From Anaerozeibacter sp031551775 (GTDB lineage Bacteria; Bacillota; Clostridia; Christensenellales; Aristaeellaceae): a stretch of 64,000 nucleotides of DNA. The translations under genes and the position numbers were made by a program. The notes beneath the pieces are model-generated. The model did no database searches, was not told where the DNA came from, and saw only the letters and a list, made by a program, of their open reading frames with translations. The stretch covers positions 1-64,000 of the forward strand of contig JAVBND010000021.1 of assembly GCA_031551775.1 (NCBI GenBank). Reading direction: 5' to 3'. Numbering within the stretch: the first letter of the stretch is position 1; every line of letters begins with the position of its first letter. Shown here one piece after another: positions 8,473-16,423 of this stretch.

Positions 8473-10098
8473 CTATTTTATGGGCTTATTGATATCCGGA
8501 AGCTTGACATAGCTTCTGGGATCAATCACCTTGCCGTGATAGCTTAACTCGAAGTACAGACCCACCGCGTCGGTCGAGCCGGTTGCGCCCGAACGCGCGA
8601 TCATGCTGCCCTGCCTGACCGTATCGCCCTTTTTGACATACACGTCGCTCAGATGCGCATAAAGCGCAATGACGCCGCCGCCATGGTCGATCAGAATATA
8701 ATTGCCCATGCTGTTTTTGTCAAGCGCGCACGGGTCGATCAGGTCGCCCGCGGCGTTTTTCATCTTGGGCTCATCATGGACGCAACCATCGTTCACTTCA
8801 AGCACGGTGCCGCGGGCGGAAGAGAGCACATACACGCGCCGCCCGTTGCTGCCAAAGGTTATGCCGGGATGCTCGCTCTGGCTGAACTCGCGCAGGACGT
8901 AGCTCATGCCGTCGCGCGCCATGGGCCGGGCAAAGGGCGCGACCGGGTCAATGCCTTCGTCGGCCTTGACCAGCACCCAGCGGTCAAGCTGCTCAAGTTC
9001 CTCAAGCACCGCTTCCGCGCGCACATTGTTGCCCGCGCTCAATGGCTCGGCGCCTATGACGAGCCCCGGATCAGCCTTGGGGTAGATGATGTAACTGCCG
9101 TCGGGCACGTAGATTGCGCGCAGATATTGGCTGGTGCGGTCGCGCGTCTTGTGGGTCTGAACGTTGGCGTTCACCTGCAAACCCTTGGTCCCGCGCCTAA
9201 TGTCCACGTACCACCTGCGGTTTTCAAGCGGGTGCATCATGAAGGTTTGCTCGCCGGCCGCGCTCACAAGAAAGCGCTGCTTGCGCTCGCCGGTAAACTT
9301 GGCCGAGATCAGATTGTCGCTCTTGCTGGTCAGGGAACTGCCGACCGTCAGTGCCCGGTCGCTCTTGAGCAGGCGCAGCGAATAAAGGCCCTCGGGTATG
9401 GTGGCCTGCTTTTCACACACAAATACATCAATGGTCACCACGCGGCCCTTGGCGCTCACCACTTTTACGCGCGACACACCCACCGAGTGCCCCGTCACGT
9501 AACCGGCCGAATCAACCGAAGCAACCGAGGGATTGCTGCTCTCCCAGCGGTAGCCTGAGGAACCGTCAAACAGCTTGACCGACAACTGCCGGGTCTTTTG
9601 CGGAAAAAGCAGCAGCTCGGTTGATGAGACCTCACAGGTCACGCGGCGAATCGCGCGCGCGCGGTACATGAGCGCCGTGCGCCCGTCCGCGACATACGCC
9701 TCCGACTGATTGAACCAGCCGCCCGCGTATACGGTGTACCCGCCATCCTCGCCGACCGCCTCAAGCGCGGCGTCTACCTCAAGCGTCTTCCACTGCCCGC
9801 TGCCCTCCCGCACATAATCGCCGCTCTGTTCGACCGGCGCGGCGTACAACTGGCCAAGTTCCTCGTTGAAATACTCAAAGCGCGTGTAGCGCCAGACCGC
9901 CTTGCCGGTGGCGACGGTACGCACGGCGGATTCAATCTCGGTTTCCTTTTGGGGCGCGATCGCCTCTTCCTGCCACTCGCCCCACGCGCCGTACTCGGTT
10001 GCCAGCGTTGAAACCATCACTTCACTCGCGAAAGCCAAAGGCGCCAAAAAAAAGAGCAAAAGGAGGAGCGCCAACAGCGTAAGCGAGCGCTTAAACAA
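8473..10098 (-). CDS. Secreted protein with Ig-like, lectin-like and degenerate M23 (LytM) domains
   Basis: 541 aa. Signal peptide (TLLALLLLLFFLAPLAFAS), an N-terminal region of unknown kind, a Big2-type Ig-like segment (about 175-220, NPSVASVDSAGYVTGHSVG), a ricin-like lectin segment (about 225-375) and a C-terminal LytM/M23 fold (about 400-535). The zinc ligands are degraded: H-x-x-x-D reads HPGIT and the HLHFE motif reads GLYFE; only the YAHLS histidine remains. It therefore probably binds peptidoglycan or regulates a hydrolase rather than cutting. The frame has an ATG at 10116, but the ribosome binding site AAGGAGGAG lies inside that extension and fits TTG 10098, so TTG is chosen. It follows truB by 44 nt. 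Confidence 0.8.
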   Translation of the reverse strand: MFKRSLTLLALLLLLFFLAPLAFASEVMVSTLATEYGAWGEWQEEAIAPQKETEIESAVRTVATGKAVWRYTRFEYFNEELGQLYAAPVEQSGDYVREGSGQWKTLEVDAALEAVGEDGGYTVYAGGWFNQSEAYVADGRTALMYRARAIRRVTCEVSSTELLLFPQKTRQLSVKLFDGSSGYRWESSNPSVASVDSAGYVTGHSVGVSRVKVVSAKGRVVTIDVFVCEKQATIPEGLYSLRLLKSDRALTVGSSLTSKSDNLISAKFTGERKQRFLVSAAGEQTFMMHPLENRRWYVDIRRGTKGLQVNANVQTHKTRDRTSQYLRAIYVPDGSYIIYPKADPGLVIGAEPLSAGNNVRAEAVLEELEQLDRWVLVKADEGIDPVAPFARPMARDGMSYVLREFSQSEHPGITFGSNGRRVYVLSSARGTVLEVNDGCVHDEPKMKNAAGDLIDPCALDKNSMGNYILIDHGGGVIALYAHLSDVYVKKGDTVRQGSMIARSGATGSTDAVGLYFELSYHGKVIDPRSYVKLPDINKPIK

Positions 10099-10142
10099 TT
10101 GGATCTCCTCCTTCATTGCTCTTCAGTATGTTTTCCCCGCGA

Positions 10143-11015
10143 TCACTTCGCAAGCATCATGGCCCGGAAGCGAATCGTCCCGTTGCCTGCGGCCTCGCCG
10201 ATACCCGCAAACGCGTCTTCCAAGTAGACGCGCACAATCTCGCCCCGGTTCAAGCCAGTATTTTCCGGCACAGGGTTTCCGTTTGTCACGGCGTGACGGT
10301 ATCGGGCGTCAAGCACGACTGCGGGCAAGTGCTCAAGCGGCGCGTCAAGCTCGAGCAAGTGAGGGGCTACCCCCGTCTCGGCAAGCGTCTCAAGCGTCAC
10401 CGCGCGCGCGATGTCAAACACGCCCGAGCGCGTGCGCAACAAAAAGGACATATGTCCGCCTGAACCCAGCATTTCGCCCAGATCGTGCATGAGCGTGCGA
10501 ACATAGACGCCTTTCCTGCAAACCACATTAATTTTGTATTGATTATACTGTTCCTGTCCGATAATGTCAAGCGATTCGACGCGCGCCGCGCGCGGTTCAA
10601 GTTCGGGCGCAAGGCCCTTGCGCGCCAGCTCGTACATGGGTTTTCCGCCGCGCTTGATGGCCGAATACGCCGGCGGAACCTGCAAAATATCGCCGGTCAA
10701 ATGCTTAAGCGCGGCGCGAACCTCCGCTTCACCGACCGTCACCGGCCGCACTTCAAGCACGCGTCCCGTCGCGTCCTGGGTGTCGGTGGTGACGCCAAGC
10801 GTAACCAGGGCGATGTATTCTTTTTCCTTGTCGATGAAATAGTCAAACAAGCGCGCCCCGCGCCCCACCATCACCGGAAGCACGCCCGCCGCGTCGGGGT
10901 CGAGCGTCCCGCCGTGGCCCACCTTGACGCCGCGCGCAAGCAGGCGTCTTACAAAAACCACGGCGTCCGAAGAGGTCATGCCTGGTGGTTTGAGGAGGTT
11001 AATAAAGCCGTCCAT
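10143..11015 (-). CDS. truB: tRNA pseudouridine-55 synthase
   Basis: 290 aa; isomerises U55 in the T-loop of tRNAs. The catalytic motif GHGGTLDPDAAGVLPV (about residues 38-53) holds the nucleophilic Asp, and KEYIALVTLG and VCRKGVYVRTLMHDLG are family signatures. Length is usual for TruB with a C-terminal PUA-like tail. The start at 11015 lies next to the nrnA stop, so translation is coupled. Last core gene of the rimP-nusA-infB-type operon. Confidence 0.97.
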   Translation of the reverse strand: MDGFINLLKPPGMTSSDAVVFVRRLLARGVKVGHGGTLDPDAAGVLPVMVGRGARLFDYFIDKEKEYIALVTLGVTTDTQDATGRVLEVRPVTVGEAEVRAALKHLTGDILQVPPAYSAIKRGGKPMYELARKGLAPELEPRAARVESLDIIGQEQYNQYKINVVCRKGVYVRTLMHDLGEMLGSGGHMSFLLRTRSGVFDIARAVTLETLAETGVAPHLLELDAPLEHLPAVVLDARYRHAVTNGNPVPENTGLNRGEIVRVYLEDAFAGIGEAAGNGTIRFRAMMLAK

Positions 11016-11016
11016 A

Positions 11017-11985
11017 TCAGCGCAGCGCGCGCCGGACGGCGTCAAGCGCCCGCTCGGCCGCCTGGTCGATGGGCAGGTTCAGGTTCATGCCTGCGGCATT
11101 GATATGCCCGCCGCCGTTAAAAGAGTGGGCGATGGCCGCGACATCAAACCCGTCCCTTGAGCGCAAGGAGAATTTTGTGGATGCCCCACCCTCTCGAGCT
11201 TCGCAGGTCATGGCGACCTTGACGCCTTCCATCTCGATCAAAAAATTGACGACGCCCTCGGTCTCACTATAATCGGCGCCGCACGCGTCAAATATCTCCT
11301 GATCAAGCCGCGTCATGGCGATAGACCCATCCTCGTAAAGCTCAAGGCGGGAAAGCGCCGCGCCCAGAAGCCGTGTGCGCGCGACCGACCGGAGCCTGAA
11401 CAGCCGGTAATTGACGTCTTCGAGGTCAAAACCGGCCTCAAGCAAGCGCGCCGCCGCCTGATATGCTTCGCTCGTCGTATTGGTGTAGCTGAAATTTCCG
11501 GTATCGGTCGATATTGCGGCGTAAAGAAGCGTCGCCATGTCGCGGTCAATTGAAACGCCGAGTTCATTGAGAAGCCGCACAACCATGATGCCCGAAGCGG
11601 GCGCACTGCCATCGACGAGTGAAACGTCAGCAAAGCCCGGATTGGTCTCATGGTGGTCGAGCAACGCCCAATTGCCTATCTTGCCCGACAGCGCGCCCTT
11701 GTCCCCCGCGCGGTCAAGCGCCGCCACATCGACAAACAACAACCCCTTCGGCTCAAAGTCCAGAGCCCCGGGCGCCCTCACCTCTTGCACGCCCGGCAAA
11801 AAGGCAAACATCTTCGGCACGGGATCCGCGCAAACAACACGCGCGCGCTTGCCGAGTTTTTGAAACGCCATGAAAAGCGCTATCGTCGATCCCAGCGCGT
11901 CGCCATCGGGCGAAACGTGCGGGATGATCGCGATGTCGTCATTTTCCTTTACCCAATTGGTCAGATCACTGATCACCTTCGCCAT
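11017..11985 (-). CDS. nrnA: Bifunctional oligoribonuclease and PAP phosphatase NrnA (DHH family)
   Basis: 322 aa, DHH phosphoesterase that degrades nano-RNAs and dephosphorylates pAp. Motifs: PHVSPDGDALGST (DxD), LFVDVAALDRAG, LLDHHETN (the DHH box) and the DHHA1 glycine motif GGGHINAAGM near the C-terminus. ATG 11985 has AGGAGAG upstream and overlaps the rbfA end by 20 nt. The gene sits between rbfA and truB as in many Firmicutes. Confidence 0.95.
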   Translation of the reverse strand: MAKVISDLTNWVKENDDIAIIPHVSPDGDALGSTIALFMAFQKLGKRARVVCADPVPKMFAFLPGVQEVRAPGALDFEPKGLLFVDVAALDRAGDKGALSGKIGNWALLDHHETNPGFADVSLVDGSAPASGIMVVRLLNELGVSIDRDMATLLYAAISTDTGNFSYTNTTSEAYQAAARLLEAGFDLEDVNYRLFRLRSVARTRLLGAALSRLELYEDGSIAMTRLDQEIFDACGADYSETEGVVNFLIEMEGVKVAMTCEAREGGASTKFSLRSRDGFDVAAIAHSFNGGGHINAAGMNLNLPIDQAAERALDAVRRALR

Positions 11986-12325
11986 GCGCGCTCTCCTTGA
12001 GTATCCGGCCAATGCGGTCGGCGTATTCGATGTTGGTATCCAGTTCAAAGATGAGTTCGGGCGTATAACGCAAATCGACGCCCTTGCCGAGCTCCCTTCG
12101 AATAAACCCGGCGGCGGACTTCAGCGCCTTCATCATGGCTTCGCGCTTTTCCTCTTCAAGTATGCTGATCTTGACCCTGCAATAGCGCAAATCGCGCGTC
12201 ACTTCCGCGCGCACAACGGACCAAGTCCCCCCAATCCTGGGATCGTTCAGTTCATCGCGAATTATGCGGCTCAATTCCTTTCGCACCTCTTCGCTGATCC
12301 GGTCAATCCGGTCAAATGTAGCCAT
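11966..12325 (-). CDS. rbfA: 30S ribosome-binding factor A
   Basis: 119 aa KH-fold factor for 16S 5' end processing and 30S maturation. DRISEEVRKELSRIIRDELNDPR, VTRDLRYCRVKISIL and LRYTPELIFELD are clear RbfA signatures. ATG 12325 has AAGGAGAAGG upstream. In related operons rbfA follows infB closely; here 460 nt of repeats separate them. Confidence 0.96.
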   Translation of the reverse strand: MATFDRIDRISEEVRKELSRIIRDELNDPRIGGTWSVVRAEVTRDLRYCRVKISILEEEKREAMMKALKSAAGFIRRELGKGVDLRYTPELIFELDTNIEYADRIGRILKESAHGEGDQ

Positions 12326-12348
12326 ATCCTTCTCCTTAACCAATCAAA

Positions 12349-12366
12349 GCGGCGGATATCCGCCGC
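12349..12366. repeat. Perfect 18-bp palindrome before rbfA
   Basis: GCGGCGGATATCCGCCGC is self-complementary over all 18 bases, 23 nt before the rbfA start. On the minus strand it is followed by TTTGATT. It could be a terminator remnant, an mRNA-stability stem or one more element of the palindrome cluster in this spacer. Confidence 0.6.
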
Positions 12367-12440
12367 CCGGTATTAAACCCTATCATTCCACAGCGCACGG
12401 GCAAAAATACAAACCGCGCCTCAGCCTCTTCGCGGGCAGC

Positions 12441-12574
12441 GCCAATCCGGGGACTGACCCCTGATCGGTCCCCCTCCCCAGGAGGGAACGGGGAGGCCAA
12501 AGCCCGCCACGCCAATCCGGGGACTAACCCCTGATCGGTCCCCCTCCCCAGGAGGGAACGGGGAGGCCAAAGCC
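12441..12574. repeat. Tandem duplication of a 64-bp hairpin unit
   Basis: Two copies (12441-12504 and 12511-12574, period 70) differ at one base (CTGACC vs CTAACC). Each copy folds twice: GGGGAC pairs with GTCCCC, and CCTCCCC with GGGGAGG. A 99-codon frame across them is a by-product of the repeat. Such GC-rich unit repeats are typical of dispersed palindromic elements, but I see no further copy in this window. Confidence 0.8.
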
Positions 12575-12588
12575 TCCCGTAAACAACG

Positions 12589-12613
12589 CCCCCGGCGACC
12601 TGCGCGCCGGGGG
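12589..12613 (-). terminator. Hairpin in the infB-rbfA spacer
   Basis: CCCCCGGCG (12589-12597) pairs perfectly with CGCCGGGGG (12605-12613), loop 7. On the minus strand it is followed by CGTTGTTTACG. The short T run makes partial termination after infB possible. Confidence 0.5.
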
Positions 12614-12619
12614 TGAATC

Positions 12620-12666
12620 GGATTTTGACCAAGGGAGGGCTTTACCGCCCTCCCGACTCAAAATCC
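12620..12666. repeat. Imperfect palindrome in the infB-rbfA spacer
   Basis: GGATTTTGA...GGGAGGGC pairs with GCCCTCCC...TCAAAATCC, giving two stems of 9 and 8 bp around a small internal bulge and a 6-nt loop. No gene is seen in it. Confidence 0.65.
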
Positions 12667-12688
12667 TCTCCCGTCCGAGTTCCGCCCG

Positions 12689-12772
12689 GAAAAGCCCGCA
12701 GGCTTTTCAGGAAATCGGCTCCGTCACCCCCGACTTGAAATATCCGCCCTCGGGAGGCGGAGATTTCAAGTC
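12689..12772. repeat. Two further palindromes downstream of infB
   Basis: 12689-12708: GAAAAGCC pairs with GGCTTTTC, loop 4. 12732-12772: a 17-bp stem, GACTTGAAATATCCGCC against GGCGGAGATTTCAAGTC, with one mismatch and a 7-nt loop. They begin 15 nt after the infB stop. Neither has a good T run on the minus strand, so they do not look like plain terminators. Confidence 0.7.
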
Positions 12773-12786
12773 CGCCGCCAGGCGCG

Positions 12787-15732
12787 TCAGCGCTCGATCT
12801 CCTCCATCTGGAAACACTCAATGACGTCGCCTTCCTTGACGTCGTTATAGTTCTCAAGCCCGATGCCGCACTCATAGCCGGTCGCAACTTCCTTGGCGTC
12901 GTCCTTGAAGCGCTTGAGCGATTCCACCTTCGACTCGTGCACCACGATGTTGTCGCGCAGGAGGCGCGCCTGGGCGTTTCTCACGATCTTGCCGTCGGTG
13001 ACATAGGATCCGGCGATCATGCCGACGCCCGTCACGCGGAAGGTCGCGCGAACCTGGGCGCGGCCCAGAATGTTTTCCTTGAACTTGGGCGCCAAGAGGC
13101 CCTTCATGGCCGCCTGAATCTCCTCGATGGCCGAATAGATGACGCGGTAGAGGCGGATATCCACCTTCTCGCGCTCGGCAATGTCGCGCACCGAGTTGTC
13201 CATGCGCACGTTGAAGCCAATGATGATGGCGCTTGACACCGAAGCCAGCATAATGTCGGATTCGTTGATCGCGCCGACGCCGCCGTGAATGCAGCGCACG
13301 CGCACTTCTTCGTTGGAGAGCTTCTCAAGCGATTGTTTGACCGCCTCCACCGAACCCTGCACGTCCGCCTTGACGATCAGGTTGAGGTCCTTGATCTGGC
13401 CGGCCTGAATTTGACCGAACAGGTCGTCGAGCGTGGTCTGCTGCTTGCTCTTGATGAGCGCGGCGCGCAGTTTGTCCTTGCGCTCCTCGGCCACCTGGCG
13501 GCTGAGCTTGTCGTCGTCCACCGCACTCATCAGATCGCCCGCATCCGGCACATCGCCAAAACCCACGACCTCAACGGGGTCGGACGGACCTGCCGTCTTC
13601 ACGCGCTCGCCGCGGTCGTTCATCATCGCGCGCACGCGGCCGTAGGCGGTACCTGCGACAATCATGTCGCCCACGTTCAGCGTGCCGTTCTTGATCAGGA
13701 TGGTCGCCACCGGGCCGCGGCTCTTGTCCAAGCGCGCCTCGATGATGATGCCGCGCGCCTTGCGGTTGGGGTTGGCGCGGAAGTTGTTCATTTCCGCCAC
13801 CAGCAGGATCATCTCGAGCAGTTGGTCGATGCCTTCGCCGGTCAGCGCGGATACCGGCACCATGATCGTGTCGCCGCCCCAGTCCTCGGCAACCAAGCCG
13901 TACTCGGTCAATTCCTGGCGAATCTTCTCCACGTTGGCCGCAGGCTTATCCACCTTGTTGATCGCCACAATGATCGGCACCTTGGCCGCCTTGGCGTGGT
14001 TGATGGCTTCAACGGTCTGCGGCATGACGCCGTCGTCCGCCGCCACGACCAGCACGGCGATGTCGGTCGCCTGCGCGCCTCGGGCGCGCATGGCGGTAAA
14101 CGCCTCATGGCCCGGGGTATCGAGGAAGGTGATCCTCTCCCCCTTGACATCGACCGTGTACGCGCCGATGTGCTGGGTGATGCCGCCCGCCTCCGCCTGG
14201 GTCACGCGGGAGGAACGGATGTAGTCGAGGAGGCTCGTCTTGCCGTGATCGACGTGGCCCATGATGGTCACCGCAGGCGCGCGCGGCTCGAGGTTGTCGT
14301 CGGTATCGGTAAAATCTTCGTCCTGAAGCACATCTTCCGCCGTTTGCGCAAGCTTCATTTCAAGCTCAATGCCAAACTCCTGGCACACGAGCTGCGCCGT
14401 GTCAAAGTCGAGCTCGTTGTTGATCGTCGCCATGACGCCCAGCAGCAAGAGCTTTTTGATGATCTCGCCGGCCGGCTTGCCGATGCGCTCGGTCAAATCC
14501 TTCACTGTAATCGTCTCGGCGGTCATGTACGCCTTCTCGATCTTGATGGGATCGGGCCTATACGTGGCCTGCGCACCCTTCTTTTTGCGCCTGTTGCGCC
14601 AGCTATCGTCATCGACCGTATACCCGCCGCGCCCCTTGATCGCCTTGCTCTTATTGCGCTCGGGATCGTTTTGACGCTGATATTGCTTTTTGTTGGGGTC
14701 GTAGTTGGACACGCGCTCTTTCTCGACCGTGGGCGTCAATTCGGGGCCCTTGCGAGCGCCAAAGCCGCCGCGCGCGGGTCCTCCGCCGCCCGGACGCGGT
14801 GCGCCACCGCCCATCGGGGGACGGCCGCCCTGTCCAAATCCGCCCTGTCCGCCCGGCGCGGGACGAGGGCCGAAGCCGCCGCCTTGCGGGGGACGATTGC
14901 CAAAACCACCCTGCCCGCCGCCCATCGGGGGGCGGCCATACGGAGCCTGTCCGCCGCCCATCGGGGGACGGCCATACGGGCCCTGTCCGCCGCCCTGCGC
15001 CGGACGGCCATACGGGCCCTGCCCATTTGCGCCCTGAACCGGACGGCCATACGGACCCTGCTGCGGCGCGCCCTGCACCGGACGGCCATACGGGCCGCCT
15101 TGCCCACCGCCTTGAACCGGACGGCCATACGGGCCCTGCCCGCCGCCCTGCACGGGGCGGCCGTACGGACCCTGCCCATTTGCGCCCTGCGCGGGACGGC
15201 CGTACGGGCCTTGCCCACCGCCCTGAACCGGACGGCCATATGGGCCCTGCCCGCCGCCCTGCTGCATGGGGCGACCTTGCTGCGTTTGCACGCCTTGCGG
15301 ACGCTGCGCGCCCATTTGCGGCGCGTTTTGCTGCTCCAAAACCGGAGCCTCCTGCGAATCCGCCGACGCTGCTTTTTCAACCGCCGGAGGCGCTTTGGGC
15401 GCTGGCTGAGTCGGGACAACCGGCGGAATATCCGCGACAGGGGAAGGCTTGGGGGCGGAGGGCTGAGGAGCTGGAGCTTCGACCGCCTGAGGCACCTGCT
15501 CGGTCGAATAAGAGGTCATAAACTGGGCGGCCGCTTCGTATTGCTTTGAAAGCGCTTCCCGCTCCGCCTGCTCTTTTTGTTCCCGCACTTGCCGGTTCAT
15601 ATCATCCGACAGCCTTTTGAGCGAACGCAGCGCATCAAAGGCTTGCTTCCTGGACTCGGATACCGCGCCCAGCAGCTTCCCCGCGCCTTCGTTCAGTTCC
15701 CTTGTGGCGTCTTGCACCCTGACTTTGGTCAT
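12787..15732 (-). CDS. infB: Translation initiation factor IF-2
   Basis: 981 aa GTPase that places fMet-tRNA on the 30S subunit. It opens with the usual IF2-N helix (MTKVRVQDATRELNEGAG), then a long disordered segment. The G domain starts near residue 485 (GHVDHGKTSLLDYIRSS, DTPGHEAFTAMR, NKVDKPAANVEKIRQ) and is followed by domains II-IV (GRAQVRATFRVTGVGMIAGSYV near the end). The start is fixed by the IF2-N homology. Residues about 150-310 are a Gly/Gln/Pro/Tyr/Arg repeat tract. Operon position after ylxQ is conserved. Confidence 0.98.
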   Translation of the reverse strand: MTKVRVQDATRELNEGAGKLLGAVSESRKQAFDALRSLKRLSDDMNRQVREQKEQAEREALSKQYEAAAQFMTSYSTEQVPQAVEAPAPQPSAPKPSPVADIPPVVPTQPAPKAPPAVEKAASADSQEAPVLEQQNAPQMGAQRPQGVQTQQGRPMQQGGGQGPYGRPVQGGGQGPYGRPAQGANGQGPYGRPVQGGGQGPYGRPVQGGGQGGPYGRPVQGAPQQGPYGRPVQGANGQGPYGRPAQGGGQGPYGRPPMGGGQAPYGRPPMGGGQGGFGNRPPQGGGFGPRPAPGGQGGFGQGGRPPMGGGAPRPGGGGPARGGFGARKGPELTPTVEKERVSNYDPNKKQYQRQNDPERNKSKAIKGRGGYTVDDDSWRNRRKKKGAQATYRPDPIKIEKAYMTAETITVKDLTERIGKPAGEIIKKLLLLGVMATINNELDFDTAQLVCQEFGIELEMKLAQTAEDVLQDEDFTDTDDNLEPRAPAVTIMGHVDHGKTSLLDYIRSSRVTQAEAGGITQHIGAYTVDVKGERITFLDTPGHEAFTAMRARGAQATDIAVLVVAADDGVMPQTVEAINHAKAAKVPIIVAINKVDKPAANVEKIRQELTEYGLVAEDWGGDTIMVPVSALTGEGIDQLLEMILLVAEMNNFRANPNRKARGIIIEARLDKSRGPVATILIKNGTLNVGDMIVAGTAYGRVRAMMNDRGERVKTAGPSDPVEVVGFGDVPDAGDLMSAVDDDKLSRQVAEERKDKLRAALIKSKQQTTLDDLFGQIQAGQIKDLNLIVKADVQGSVEAVKQSLEKLSNEEVRVRCIHGGVGAINESDIMLASVSSAIIIGFNVRMDNSVRDIAEREKVDIRLYRVIYSAIEEIQAAMKGLLAPKFKENILGRAQVRATFRVTGVGMIAGSYVTDGKIVRNAQARLLRDNIVVHESKVESLKRFKDDAKEVATGYECGIGLENYNDVKEGDVIECFQMEEIER
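14800..15275 (-). repeat. Low-complexity tandem repeat inside infB
   Basis: Coding repeat of 12-14 residues of the form QGPYGRPVQGGG (about a dozen imperfect copies) followed by PPMGGGQ-type units. DNA copies differ at wobble positions, so this is a coding repeat under some selection and not a recent slippage product. It forms most of the disordered linker between IF2-N and the G domain. Confidence 0.85.
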
Positions 15733-15753
15733 TCCCTACATGCACCCCCGCAA

Positions 15754-16059
15754 TTAATCCATATGTGTGTCTATCAAATCGGTCAATTTGTCCGCAAATC
15801 CCTGATCCATAACCGCCGCCGCCATGCGCCCGTCTTTTCCGGCCGCTTGCGAAAGCAGTCCTTCGGGCAACGCCCGATAAGGCACCGACGTGTAAAGGCT
15901 TGCGTCTGAAATCACCTTTTTGGCGTTGTTTGACGCGCCTTGGTCGATCAACAGGAGTTTCGCGCTCCCGCGCCGCGCCGCCTGATCGGCGCTGTCAAGG
16001 CCCGTCACCAACCGCCCCGCACGCATGCACAAGCCAATCATTCCGGCGATTTTTCGCAT
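15754..16059 (-). CDS. ylxQ: L7Ae-family RNA-binding protein YlxQ
   Basis: 101 aa, L7Ae/L30e/S12e/Gadd45-type K-turn RNA-binding protein. AGRLVTGLDSADQAARRGSA and KLLLIDQGASNNAKKVI match the fold. ATG 16059 has GGAGG upstream and lies inside the end of ylxR (22-nt overlap), so the two are coupled. Located between ylxR and infB as in Bacillus. Confidence 0.9.
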   Translation of the reverse strand: MRKIAGMIGLCMRAGRLVTGLDSADQAARRGSAKLLLIDQGASNNAKKVISDASLYTSVPYRALPEGLLSQAAGKDGRMAAAVMDQGFADKLTDLIDTHMD

Positions 16060-16325
16060 AGCGCCTCCAGGCGACTGGCAAGCTCGTCGTACACATTTTC
16101 GCCGATCTCGGTTTCGAGCGCACGGGCAAGCGCCTTTGTTTTGCGCGCCTTTTTGAGGCAATCCGCCCGCACGCAACAGTAAGCGCCGCGCCCCGGCTTC
16201 TTGCCGACGGGATCCAGGCTGATCTCACCCTCGGGAGACTTGACCACGCGCATGAGTTCTTTCTTGGGCTTCATTTCGTGGCAGCCCACGCACATGCGCA
16301 TAGGTATCTTGCGCTGCTTGATCAA
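16038..16325 (-). CDS. ylxR: YlxR (RnpM, DUF448) RNA-binding protein
   Basis: 95 aa. RMCVGCHEMKPKKELMRVV and the GKKPGRGAYCC motif are diagnostic of YlxR, recently described as an RNase P modulator in Bacillus. A long open frame extends to 16685, but homology begins at IKQRKIPMRMCVGC; a TTG at 16325 preceded by GGGGGGAG at 6 nt is the likely start. The gene lies between nusA and ylxQ. The 98-nt gap before it holds an inverted repeat (GCCGGTTCAG/GGAGCCGG). Confidence 0.9.
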   Translation of the reverse strand: MIKQRKIPMRMCVGCHEMKPKKELMRVVKSPEGEISLDPVGKKPGRGAYCCVRADCLKKARKTKALARALETEIGENVYDELASRLEALCEKSPE

Positions 16326-16423
16326 CTTTCTCCCCCCCAGAACCTGTTTTCCCGCAATCCGGCTCCCTGAACCGGCTGAGAATCCAACTTGAATCCGCGC
16401 AGCCGCGCGTCCAAACGCCGATT

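Noticed and set aside
12336..12632. 98-codon frame in the infB-rbfA spacer
   Set aside because: Made of the 64-bp duplicated hairpin units; repetitive Pro/Gly/Arg translation without a ribosome binding site.
14800..15275. Regular spaced repeats that could suggest a CRISPR array
   Set aside because: Repeats are coding (12-14 residues), in frame with IF-2, vary at wobble positions and have no unique spacers.
13285..15549. 754-codon plus-strand frame antisense to infB
   Set aside because: A shadow of the GC-rich infB; composed of His/Arg/Ala/Leu-rich sequence with no family resemblance, while IF-2 on the other strand is unmistakable.
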